A DNA stretch of 64,000 bases. It comes from Roridomyces roridus (Eukaryota; Basidiomycota; Agaricomycetes; Agaricales; Mycenaceae). The translations under genes were made by a program, and so were the position numbers. Of this stretch, positions 10,429 through 20,255 are shown in pieces. Every line of letters begins with the position of its first letter. The stretch's first letter is position 1. The notes under the pieces are model-generated. The model was not told the DNA's origin. It ran no database searches and saw only the letters and a list, made by a program, of their open reading frames with translations. The stretch lies in assembly GCA_029378245.1 (NCBI GenBank), contig JARKIF010000016.1, forward strand, positions 1,054,001 through 1,118,000, in the 5' to 3' direction.

Positions 10429-11397
10429 ATGGCCTGCGCAATGAACATGCCCCGTTGTTCTCCACTCCTTCCTCCCGAGATGGAACTGGAGATTTTCAAA
10501 ACCGCCGCCCGGGTTCATCCCGAGACTATCCCCACCCTTTTACGCGTCGCGTACCGCGTTTTGACCTGGTAAGCCTCAGCCTTTTAACTCGTCGTACGTC
10601 GTTGATTTGATTTCACCAGGATTGAGCCGCTGCTATACGAAACCCTCGTGATATCCTACCCCACCCTCCCCTCCTTCCGACACGTCCTCGAAACAAAACC
10701 TGCGAGTTTCTGGAGCAAGAACGTCCGGAATCTGCTCATCACGGGCAACATTGACGTATCCGACGCGATGCTGGCGTTCTCCGTCCTCTCCGCGTGTACC
10801 GACGTGCGTAATTTGGGGGTCTACGTCCCAGAGGATGTCCTTCCGTACATCATCAGGCCAGGCGCGGCAACGGACAAAGGGAGGCTCCAGCGCTTGCACG
10901 TCGATGCCCAGACGCCGATTGATTTGCGGTTGCCGGCGTTCATGGGGTTGACGCACCTTACTGTCCCGGATAAATTCGACCTCCAGGAATTCGTCACTGA
11001 GCTCCCTGCACTGCCGTCCCTGACGCACCTGCGATTCCGCCGCGCGGCCCATAGGGAGAGCTTGTGCGCTGTTTTGGATGGGTGTGAGAAGCTGGAGGTG
11101 CTGGTCATGACGGATGCGAGGTCGAATTGGACTGTTCAGCGAGTTGGTGGGGCGTTGGGGATTGAGGATGTGCGGTTTGTGTTGATGCCGGTGAGGGTTT
11201 ATGAGCTTATTAATGATTGGGAGGTGGAGACGCGTGGAGGGTGGGATCTTTGGGCGAGGGCGGAGGCGTTTGTTGACAAAAAGCGGAGGGGAGAGATACA
11301 GCCTCGTAAGCTGGGGTTCGAGTTTTCTTTTCGAGTCTTGCTCATCGTTTGTGCAGCTTCCCGGTGCTGGATCGTCAAGTCAGATGGCATACCCTGA
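10429..11397 (+). CDS. F-box-like protein of the Agaricomycete type, unknown target
   Basis: Exons 10429..10568, 10620..11305 and 11357..11397 give 288 aa. The second intron is 51 nt, so reading through it would stay open; GTAAGC and TGTGCAG ends make it likely real. The N-terminus LLPPEMELEIFKTAA resembles a short F-box and is followed by LRVAYRVLTWIEPLLYETLV, a pattern I associate with a large family of mushroom proteins of unknown function. Later segments are leucine-rich (VRNLGVYVPEDV, LPALPSLTHLRF) without clear repeat spacing. The ATG sits in CCACCATGG, a strong start context. Confidence 0.65.
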
Positions 11398-11553
11398 GTT
11401 GCTAGTTGCCGCTCGTTATTGATACCCTAATCTTCCCCATACCATAATCGAGATATCAGTACGTGTTCTGCTTGAAGCGTGTGGTAAAAGGAGAAGAAAA
11501 GGCCATCATGATTCCGTTCATTTCGATCAAAGTTCCTTTCACTCTTCGCGGTC

Positions 11554-12495
11554 ATGCCAAACTGGGACACCAGCCTGGCAGTGTCAGTGTGCCCATTCTT
11601 CGCGTGCATTCTCATTTTCATCCTCCACTTGACACTCCGCTCTCCACACGTCTCGGCCAAGACCTACTCCCATGCTTCGCCCGATGATGTGATTCAAGTC
11701 CGCCGCATTCTCCTCAAGCACTTCCCCCCGGAACTGGCCAATCTCATACTCGACGAGGCTGAATACTGGCCTCGGATCGTCGCTACAAGAAGAGAGCGCG
11801 TCATAGTCGATACGGCGCACAGCGAGAACAGTGACGCATCGCTACACTACCTCATCATGCCGCCGATTCCCCCGACGGGCGGCCTGCGCGTCAAGCGCGT
11901 GGAATTCTTTTTGATGAGCCACGATCAAGGATGGAGCAATACGCCCGAATTTCATGGTGCAATCTTCACTGTCCACTACCAAGTCTCCGCTGAAGTAGCT
12001 TCGTCCAGGGACGTACGAGGGCTCCTTTACCTGGTTCGAAGCGGCCATCTTACGACCGCGATACGAGGAGGATAACCCACCGCAACCCCGTCTCACGCCA
12101 GGATGGGCAAATGGCTTCGGGCTCTTTTCAGCTCCTCCGCCTCCTCCTCCTCCATGTCTCACAGATTTCATTCAAATCGAGAACCCCAACGCCGACACCG
12201 GCTGTTGGCACATCCAAACCAACCGCTGCGCGCACGGGGAGTCTCTCATCCATTATGTCGTTTGGGGAGTTGGCGGGGTTGCACAACGGCCCCGTCCATG
12301 CAACGGGCCTGGGAGCGGGGACGGCAAGGGGTTCATTGACATGCTTGAGTCGGGGGATCGTATTGCTGTTATTGCGAGAGCGAAGGTGTGTGCTCACTTC
12401 CACTCTTCGATTCCTCCGCTTGAATTGTCTTTCAGTTTCCGAGATGGGTGAACTTTGTCGACACGGGATATGTTGGTGTATTTTACGCGGTGTAG
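11554..12495 (+). CDS. Conserved basidiomycete protein of unknown function
   Basis: Exons 11554..11956, 12009..12385 and 12436..12495 give 279 aa with consistent phases. The core starts with DDVIQVRRILLKHFPPELA and includes FFLMSHDQGW, GTYEGSFTWFEAAI, a Pro run, a Cys/His-rich patch (TGCWHIQTNRCAHGES) and a C-terminal PRWVNFVDTGYVGVFYAV. I believe this architecture recurs in mushroom genomes without assigned function. The first 35 residues contain a hydrophobic stretch (VCPFFACILIFILHL) that could be a signal anchor, or the true start could lie in another exon upstream. Confidence 0.65.
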
Positions 12496-12738
12496 GCTTG
12501 TAATTTACATATGAGGACGGATGGACTAGACGCAACGGACATTGTCGTAGACTTCAGGCTCAAAGACACCCGATATGGACGCAAAGTGATTCAGTTATAT
12601 TGTCACTTTGCTAGTTGAAACTCGTACATACAGCTTTCGGACTATCTGTGATTTTTTCTTACATAAATACTGTGGTAATTCAAAACGCGGCAAAAGTTCT
12701 TTTGTCTGAGCGGCTTGAGGTATCACTCGCGGACGGCC

Positions 12739-14538
12739 TCAATCGAGCAGGTCGAGCTGAAAGCCAAAGTCAGTATCCCTTCAGCTGCAACAGGGGAATA
12801 GAGACGTACCGCCGGTGCAGCACGGCGCACCCGAGAGTCTCCGTGGCGACGTGCCCCAAGGGAGCGGCGGTCCCGAGATTGTGAGCCGTGGCGCCTGGCT
12901 TCAATGGTGTCACGACGGTCGCGCGATTCGCCTCTGTTGGGAGAGTCGCCGTGGCGGGGGCTGCGGGACACAATCTAGAGGGAATGAATGTCAGTAAGAC
13001 CAAAGAGGGAAGCGTGGTTAACAAACCTCGGTGGTGCGACCCCGACGGTCACGGGACTGGGATCCGTGACGGCGAGCCTCGAGAGTGTCACGGCGGTCTC
13101 GCGAGTTGGAGCCATGGCGCGGGCTGCGGGTCACGATCTGAGTGTCTAGTGAGAAAATGGGCATCGCCGGATAGATCAAGTCACTAACCTCGCTGCGACC
13201 GCGGCGGTCGCGAGACTGAGAACCGTGACGGCGGGACTCGAGCGAGCGTCTGTCTCGAGAGTTGGAGCCGTGACGGCGAGCCTCGAGGGTCGACCGGCGG
13301 TCACGCGAGTTGGAGCCGTGACGGCGAGCCTCGAGGGTCGACCGGCGGTCACGCGAGTTGGAGCCATGGCGGCGAGCCTCGAGGGTGTCACGGCGGTCGC
13401 GCGAGTTTGACCCGTGGCGCGGGCTGCGAGCTGCGAGCTAGGTCCAAGATTAGCAAAATATATCGGGTGGGTAGTCAGACCACCAACCTCAGTGCGGCCA
13501 CGACGATCACGAGAGTTGGAGCCGTGCCGACGGGCCTCCAAAGTTGAGCGTCTGTCTCGGGAATTGGAGCCGTGACGACGGGCCTCCAAGGTGGAGCGCC
13601 GGTCACGAGAATTCGATCCATGCCGACGGGCCTCGAGATTGTCCCGACGATCCCGAGAGTTGGAGCCATGACGGCGGGCTTCGAGGGTCGAGCGGCGGTC
13701 ACGCGAGTTTGAGCCGTGACGACGAGCTTCGATGGTGTCCCGACGATCACGAGAATTCGATCCATGGCGGCGAGTCTCCAAAGTTGAGCGTCTGTCTCGG
13801 GAATTGGAGCCGTGACGACGGGCCTCCAAGGTGGAGCGCCGGTCACGAGAATTCGACCCATGCCGACGAGCCTCGAGATTGTCCCGACGATCCCGAGAGT
13901 TGGAGCCATGACGGCGGGCTTCGAGGGTCGAGCGGCGGTCACGCGAGTTTGAGCCGTGACGACGAGCTTCGATGGTTTCCCGACGATCACGAGAATTCGA
14001 TCCATGGCGGCGAGTCTCCAAAGTCGAGCGCCTATCGCGGGAATTGGAACCATGACGGCGGGCCTCGAGGGTCGACCGGCGGTCACGCGAGTTGGAGCCG
14101 TGACGGCGAGCCTCGAGATTGTCGCGCCGGTCACGAGAGTTGGAACCGTGACGGCGAGCCTCGAGTCCATCACGACGATCGCGAGAGTGCGAGTCTCCAT
14201 GCTTGCGCACCTCCACCGTGGCACGGCGGTCGTGCGAGTCCCCGCGGTTCTGCGAGTCGCCGTGGCGAGGCGTCCGGCTTGCAATCTACAGAAATAAGAA
14301 GATAGGTCAGAAGGCTTGCAAATGCGCGGTAGGACGCTACATACTTCAGGCCGTCTTCCGCGAATAGCATCTCCGAAGCTGCCGACGTCGCTCACGGCGG
14401 GCAGCACCTGTGGGGGCATATCAAGTTAGAACGCTCATTTGGTGGGCGTAAGAGGTGGAGGACACCCACAGGTCTCGCAGAAGCAGCCGAAAGGACGGCA
14501 GCGAGGACGAAGACGGTGAAGTTCTTGCTGAACAACAT
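12739..14538 (-). CDS. Secreted Arg/His/Ser-rich tandem-repeat protein, possible Kex2-processed precursor
   Basis: Seven exons on the minus strand (14470..14538, 14345..14407, 13488..14285, 13189..13437, 13027..13137, 12810..12974, 12739..12756) give 490 aa. Exon 1 is a clean signal peptide (MLFSKNFTVFVLAAVLSAAS, then ARP). The mature part is mostly a 16-residue unit, EARRHGSNSRDRRSTL, about 14 times in exon 3 and in five related blocks in exon 4, with looser copies in exons 5 and 6. Each unit carries two RR pairs, the cleavage signal of the Golgi protease Kex2, so it could be cut into many short peptides such as HGSNSRD. Every exon is a multiple of 3 nt, so all introns are phase 0. The protein ends LDLLD. 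The alternative is an uncleaved, highly basic wall or surface protein. A TATA box lies 79 nt upstream of the ATG. Confidence 0.7.
13189..14216 (-). repeat. 48-bp coding tandem repeat with a 240-bp higher-order period
   Basis: The 16-codon unit is repeated head to tail. In exon 3 the pattern of the variable positions (DN, ST, ST, ET or DT, IE..ST) recurs every five units, and the block starting near 13541 reappears 240 bp on near 13781 almost unchanged. The array is interrupted by the intron 13438..13487. Confidence 0.85.
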
Positions 14539-14616
14539 ATCGAGTAGTTGGTTTGCTTGTTGGGTACTTTGGAGTGTGGTCGGTAGACTGAGGTATTGGG
14601 AGGAGCATTGGCCAGC

Positions 14617-14623
14617 TTTTATA
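14617..14623 (-). promoter_or_regulatory. TATA box of the secreted repeat protein gene
   Basis: TATAAAA on the minus strand, 79 nt upstream of the ATG at 14538. Confidence 0.5.
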
Positions 14624-15635
14624 CCCGAAATGAAAGAGAAAGACCATCCAAAAACGCTACAGCCAAGACTGCATGATGCGGTGTGGGAGGAGGCCTACAC
14701 ATGTGGATGCTTGACGAGCGTCTTGGCTGTGGGGAGGGTTTGCGGAAGTAATCCACCTCACAAGCATGGACCGGAGGATGTATTCCACGGTGCGCAGGGG
14801 CCAAGATGGATACTGCAGCTATTAATGAGGTCGACATCAAGGAGGGCTAAAAAGACACACCTTGGGTGCCAAGATAGGTCGAAAAAAAGCTCGAGCGTGG
14901 AAGAGAAGGGGCTCGAAAAGCATATAACCCCGTTGATTGATAGAGGGCGGGAACAGAGGAAAGGCCGGTTCGTGAGTAGGCGTTTCTGGCCCGGAGTGGC
15001 ACACGACCTTTTATTCATCGTGTTCTTGGTGGATGCCGTATTGGTGTGCTCGACGAGCGCCCAGAGACTGCATCCAAGAGTTTTGTGCTGAATCGGGACT
15101 TGTAGCCGCGAGGCTTTGGGGAAAATCGCGTCGAGACTGTTGCTGGGAGGTTTAAACACGGTGGCATTCGCTCCTCGGAAGTTTGAGTGGAGAATGGAGT
15201 GTGACGTTCTTGTGTATGTTGGGAAGCAAACGCGAAAAGTGATCCAAACTCGACCAACTTGACCGACGTCTTCCCGCTCCCACCACAACCTCGGTCCTGT
15301 ACTACGCAATGCCGCCCACTCCACTCCGCCCACTCCACAATGCTGTCCACTGAATCGGCCGCTGATCGAGGATGAGAGCCTGGACCCATGTATCGCACCA
15401 AAAAGCTGGCTCTAGCCTCTTGATCAAGCGAGACGCACCCTCGACCATCGGCGCATGCTGTGCTCCCTCCATTCCCCGCGCGGGATCATGTCTCAAGAAC
15501 CCGCGGAAGCACTATGGTCTCAGACTCGAGAGCTCATAAAAGTGGCCATGGAATGCTCGGAGGTCCTCAGCATCCCCTAGCTCTTACCACCAACACCAAC
15601 ACCCTCCAACACTACTCACCCGCACTTGAAGCAGG
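14624..15635. other. Divergent intergenic region of about 1 kb
   Basis: This separates the secreted repeat gene (minus) from the membrane protein gene (plus). Frames of up to 191 codons exist on both strands but share no family features and lack codon bias, so I leave them out. No repeat or RNA gene was seen. Confidence 0.4.
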
Positions 15636-17113
15636 ATGGTCACTGAAATCTTCGGGTGAGTGGTCGTGACATCATACCTCTTCCTTCCACCAGCTGACCA
15701 ACAATACCCACAGCTCGCTCGTGGCCGCCGTCTGCGTGAACCTCGCACTATACACTCTCGAGGTCGTCATGGCCTGCCGCTTGTTCCGAGACGAAAAGTC
15801 CGAAGCAGGACGCTTGGCCAAATTTGGTGTATCCCTCAATCTCTTCATCGACAGTCTAGCCACAGTCGCTGGATGTGCGTTCTTATACATGGTATGTGTC
15901 CACCCAACTCCTATTCCACGAACTCTGGCTCTGATTCCATGCGTAGTTCCAAGGGTGGAGTACGAGAATCCGTTTAACCTCACTTTCTCGCTTGCTGACC
16001 ACCCATCAGGCAACGACGATACTGAAGTCCAATCGCGCTACTGGCGCGCTATCATCGCGATACTCACGGCTGGAACCGCCGTCTCTGTGATCTCACAGAC
16101 ATTCCTCCTTGGCCGATTTTGGAGAAAGTATGTCTCAAACGCTCCTTTTTGTGCCGTTCTCTAACAGCTTACGGTGCAGCATCCGCCAACATCTCCTGGG
16201 CACTGCGTTCGCCGTTACGCTCCTCGTTATGGTACGCTTGGTCTCAGATTGTCATCGCGCAGGCTCCTGTCTGACACGTTCCTCAGGCCGTACTCGCATC
16301 CGTAGCGGCTGTCGTCATCTGCGCTTTCTTGCAATGGAACAACTCCCCCATCGTTAACCCATTCATTTGGGTCGCCCTCATTGCGACGTTTGTAGCGGCG
16401 CTCGGTATTACTGTGGTCTCTGTCTGCCAGCGCATCGCCATCAGCTCGACCGCTGGGCCCAAGAAGCAGTATGTCCTTCACTATGCCCACTTTATCCCTC
16501 CTCTAATATCGGTTACAGTGTTATCACTCGCGGCTGCCGTGCGTTCATCCAGACTGGAATGCCCAGCACGATCCTCGTTCTCCTCGCCCTCGTCGCATGG
16601 GCTGTCGGGCGGAAAGGCGACTGTGAGTCTCCATACGTCACATTTCCGATATCTGTGTCCTCATTCCTATTCATAGTCGTTATGGCGCTACTCTTTGTGA
16701 ATGCGCGTGTCTACTCGTGCACCATGCTCTTCACGTTGCTGTCTCCCGCGCCTATGCGCACGGACCTGTGGCTCCAGGACATGGTGGAGGCTTCGGTGCA
16801 GCAGAAGGGGCTCCCCACGCCGGATATCTACCTCAAGAATGAGAAGACGCTGGGCGATATCCCCGAGGTAAGTTCCTTCCTTGACTTTCATCTCTCTTGG
16901 GTCCAGGCTGATCTCTTTGTCTAGGAGTCGGACAAGCCCATGCAGGCGGGATGGTACAACATCGACCTCGGATCGACCCTTGGCTCAGACCCTTTTGCGC
17001 CCCGCCGCTCTAGCAGTGAGGGGGGGAGGAATCCCGAGACGGGTGCGGTGGTACTGCGTCGGGGGAGCATGTCTAGATTTTTCCAAGTGCCGTTAGACTT
17101 GGAGAGGCGGTGA
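15636..17113 (+). CDS. Multi-pass integral membrane protein, DUF6534-like
   Basis: Nine exons (15636..15655, 15714..15891, 15947..15959, 16010..16127, 16180..16231, 16287..16468, 16519..16622, 16677..16867, 16925..17113) give 348 aa. The reading frame only closes if a 13-nt micro-exon (15947..15959, residues FQGWS with its neighbour) is used. I count about seven hydrophobic segments, among them LVAAVCVNLALYTLEVVMA, AVLASVAAVVICAFL and STILVLLALVAWAVG, followed by a cytosolic-looking tail of about 85 residues. The layout resembles mushroom DUF6534 proteins, seven-helix proteins of unknown role. I infer the family from the helix pattern and the conserved region before the tail only. Confidence 0.6.
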
Positions 17114-17501
17114 TCAAGAGATGAGGACGACGACGTCTAGAATGCTGTATTCATGGGCTCTCTCTATTGTGTATTACTAGTCGTCTTGCAATGCTATCGC
17201 GTCACTTGAATCTTACAGCGGCGTTGTCGGTGCTTGTGCGGGCATCAATCCCGATTTGGTTAACCCTCTTTATTGTCTTTCTTCCTCCACACACGCGACT
17301 ATTGTTCGAACACCTAGAGATCGAGGAAATGAGCCCGCGGATTTGGATCGATTCGAATCTTTTTGTTTCCGTCGAGCTTCTTTGCGTTCTTTTGTCTTTG
17401 CCAGGGCGTATGAAAATGGGAGCAGAGGCGCTCAAAAGCACACTGCCCCGCACTCACTGGTATCTGCTCTACTACCTCTCGGGCCCTCTCTAAATCTGGT
17501 C
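17114..17501. other. Junction of single-copy DNA with tandem unit 1
   Basis: Up to about 17334 the sequence has no match elsewhere in the window. From GATTTGGATCGATTCGAATC (about 17339) it matches the GPAT/first-gene promoter at 35128 and 61159. Confidence 0.6.
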
Positions 17502-18324
17502 ATGTCGTACCCCACCGCGTACCCGTCTCCACCGCCGACGACCAACTCGTTGAGCTCCCATCAGCGGACGCAGCTGCGTCGTACGACGCAGAAACTTGGA
17601 AGGATTTTGGGCACGACACCTGCGCTTATCGAAGAGTCGGATGAGATGCCTTCGACGCGTGCGTTGCTCTCTTCTTTCCCTTATATCCTCCATTGATATT
17701 AACGACTCTGTAGTGCCCTTGCAACTCCAACGCCTCGCAGTCCCTCTGCACGTACAGCTCTCCTCGGTTTACGACGACGGTACCGCGCTCAACAGATACC
17801 CATCCCGCTCCTCCTCCGACTCTGATTCTGGGCTCTCCTCCTCTTCCTCGTCGTCGGAATCCCATAGGCGTACGAGATCGGTGCATCAGAACCCAGAGAC
17901 GTACCCCAAAGTCGAGCGCCCGTTCTTACGTATCGCGGTGGGCGGCAAAAAATCGTCCAAGCGGGATTCGACGATGGCGCACCCACAGTCCCCGCCAGGC
18001 TACGACCCGCGCCATACGAGCTTCACGATCCCAGCCTCCCGCGCCCCCGCCTCTTTTAATGCCATCCCTCCACCGCCACCCAGTCCGTACGGAGCGTCAG
18101 GTGCAGGTGCAGACCCGTACCACCCCTCCACGACGAGTGCGAGGCGCCACAAGATGGATAGGCTGCGGAGGACTCTGGGCGAAGGCGTGCCTCTCGACCT
18201 CGTGTTCCGTGAGGAGGAACAGGTGCAGGAGAGGGAGAGGTACGGCACGCCTATGCCGACCTACCCTCATGGAGCACCACCCCAGGCGCGTCGCCAGAAG
18301 AGGGTTCCGGTGCCTTTTGCATGA
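17502..18324 (+). CDS. Ser/Pro-rich protein with conserved C-terminal motif, unit 1
   Basis: Two exons (17502..17658, 17714..18324) joined by a 55-nt intron give 255 aa. An N-terminal helix (RRTTQKLGRILGTTPALIE) is followed by a second block (LQRLAVPLHVQLSSVYDD), a Ser run, PKVERPFLRIAVGGKK, Pro-rich linker, and a C-terminal RHKMDRLRRTLGEGVPLDLV. The first and last blocks are what I would expect to be conserved. The function is unknown; the acidic/Ser-rich and Pro-rich parts look disordered. It is divergent from the GPAT gene in the ancestral unit, sharing a promoter of about 390 bp. Confidence 0.75.
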
Positions 18325-18820
18325 TGCATGCCCTTGCTTTCGAATGACCATGACTCTTGATACACGCCTCTTTCCCTCCTTCGCTCCTTTTGTATCACTC
18401 ACTCGCTTCACAAAACGATGCCACGACCCACATCCCATACCCCACTACTCACTGTACTGTATTCGTTCCTCTTCCTCATTTGCTGTAAAACTTCTCTCGA
18501 GTAGCAGTGCTTCTCCTCTAGTGTATCTATCTTGTACTCTGTGTAGACACGGTCGAATGACAGATGTATTTGCTTGCTTTCTGCAGGAGATGGAGCACTC
18601 AACAGTTGTCGAGCTTGCATCGTGGTGGAAGAGGAAATGGCCTTGCTACTTAGCACTCGACATATTACAAAAGGGAGCGCCTGGGAGCAAGCTTCGTCGT
18701 TCTCAAGAATTCATTGGAAAGAACACACTTGGTGGATTGCAGAATTGTACATTTGACTTTTGCTACTACATACAGACACTCAGAAAAGGACGAGACCATA
18801 CGAGGCGCGCAGCGCGTAAA
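18325..18820. other. Convergent 3' region, unit 1
   Basis: This is the shared 3' interval of the first gene and the Hmp1-like gene. Units 1 and 3 carry an extra stretch here (18571..18720) that unit 2 lacks. No coding signal was seen. Confidence 0.5.
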
Positions 18821-19426
18821 CTACTTGTTGAGCTCCGTCTTGGCCTTGCCGGCGGTCTCCTGCGCGTTGCCTGTGAGAATTGAGTTAGCGTGTGCGTAGA
18901 TGGAATGCGGAAGGAGGGAGGAGCGATGGAAGGAGGGACGCAATGGGAGAAGGGACACGATGGGAGGAGGGTAGAGGAAGAAGAAAGAAGAAAGACACGT
19001 ACCCGAAGCCTGCTGCGACTTGTCGCCCGTAACAGCGCCAACGACAGAGTCGAATTTGCCTTGGACGCGGTCGGCCGCGCCCTCTGCGTACCCCTTGGCC
19101 TTGGCGGCTTTGATCTCGCCCTCGCCCTGTGGAGGATGGTTAGCCATGTTCGTCCACGAGGTAAAGGAGAGGGAAGAGAAGAAAGAAAGAGACACTCACT
19201 TTGGCGTGCTCCTCTTTCCCGCTGGTTTGCCACGACGTCGCGCCGGTCGCGTTGCCAATCTGAAGGAAGAGATGAGAAGATGGAGAGACGCGGCGAGAAG
19301 GGAGACATACGGCTTCGACGACGTTGCCCTTGACGCTGTGGTACTGGCCGGAGGTCTGGCTAGAGGAGACGTGAGTATGCGTGTGGAAGGGCGAGGAGAC
19401 GCGTCGTCGTACTTGGGTTCGGACAT
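18821..19426 (-). CDS. Hmp1/CsbD-like mismatch and cruciform DNA-recognition protein, unit 1
   Basis: Five small exons (19401..19426, 19311..19359, 19200..19259, 19003..19126, 18821..18870) give 102 aa. The chain [37 protein letters not shown] and [16 protein letters not shown] is the pattern of the CsbD-like fold and of Ustilago Hmp1, reported to bind mismatched and cruciform DNA. Stress induction is known for bacterial CsbD; for this copy it is inference. It lies back to back with the FAD oxidase across about 830 bp. The protein is identical to the unit 3 copy. Confidence 0.85.
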
Positions 19427-19521
19427 GGTTATGAGAGGTTGGTTTGGGTGTATGAGGATGAGGAGATGGTGGTGGGAGGGAAGAAAGAGGCGAATGGAGG
19501 ACGCGTCGAATTTGGGCTGGA

Positions 19522-19528
19522 TTTTATA
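19522..19528 (-). promoter_or_regulatory. TATA box of Hmp1-like gene, unit 1
   Basis: TATAAAA on the minus strand, 96 nt upstream of the ATG; the same box is present in units 2 and 3. Confidence 0.55.
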
Positions 19529-20216
19529 GGCTGCTCTGGGCGATGACACATTTATTAAATTTTGGCTTTTTGGGTGACAGCCAACAGCGGATGTGAGTAA
19601 TGTCGGGAAGCGAGGAAAGGGGTTCTTTGGGCTAGAAGATCATCGACGAAACGCCTGCCCCGCGCCTCGACCAGCGTGTTTCTTGATATCTCCACGAGGG
19701 ACAAGAAATCGCAGGTTCTGAATCGTTTGAATCTTCAACGCGCAGGAGATTCGGAATGCTCCATGTCCGGGATGAAGTTCGGCCTCCAAAATCTTCATTT
19801 CCAGTATTCGAATTGCTTTCAAGCCTTCGGATTGTTCGTATCTGGCTTTGCAACCGACGAAAAGCGCCAACTGAGGCCTGAGGACGGTGTGGTGGGCAGT
19901 GGTGGGCAGCGTGGCGCCGGCCGGGCAATCAAAAGTGATCCGAATCACTGCCTCTCTTGCTCTCAACCAAACTCCCAACTGGCTTCCGACAATCGGAGTT
20001 CTCTCGCCCGTCGGAGCCCTCTCTCTCTCTCCGTCGGATTTTCTTTCACGCCGTTGGAATTCTCATTCAACAGCTTTCCTGCCGCGGCTATCACTCATCT
20101 TGTGCATGAACAGCTCCCCGTGACGGCCGCAGCGCCCTGCGCAGTGATCCATTTTCGCTACAAGCCAGTGATCGACTGCGCCTCTCGTACACTGATCACA
20201 ATCGTTCGCCTCAAAG

Positions 20217-20223
20217 TATAAAA
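20217..20223 (+). promoter_or_regulatory. TATA box of FAD oxidase gene, unit 1
   Basis: TATAAAA overlaps the first in-frame ATG (20223). A start 33 nt downstream (20256) is therefore more plausible. Confidence 0.55.
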
Positions 20224-20255
20224 TGTCGCCAATAATCCAAGACTCGTACATCAGC

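Noticed and set aside
13544..14305. Long plus-strand frame (253 codons) opposite the secreted repeat gene
   Set aside because: It is the mirror of a 48-bp periodic coding array on the minus strand; it has no signal peptide, no splice logic, and simply repeats because the other strand does.
14516..15091. 191-codon plus-strand frame and overlapping 191-codon minus-strand frame (14758..15333)
   Set aside because: No motifs, no codon bias, and they cover the promoter of the secreted repeat gene.
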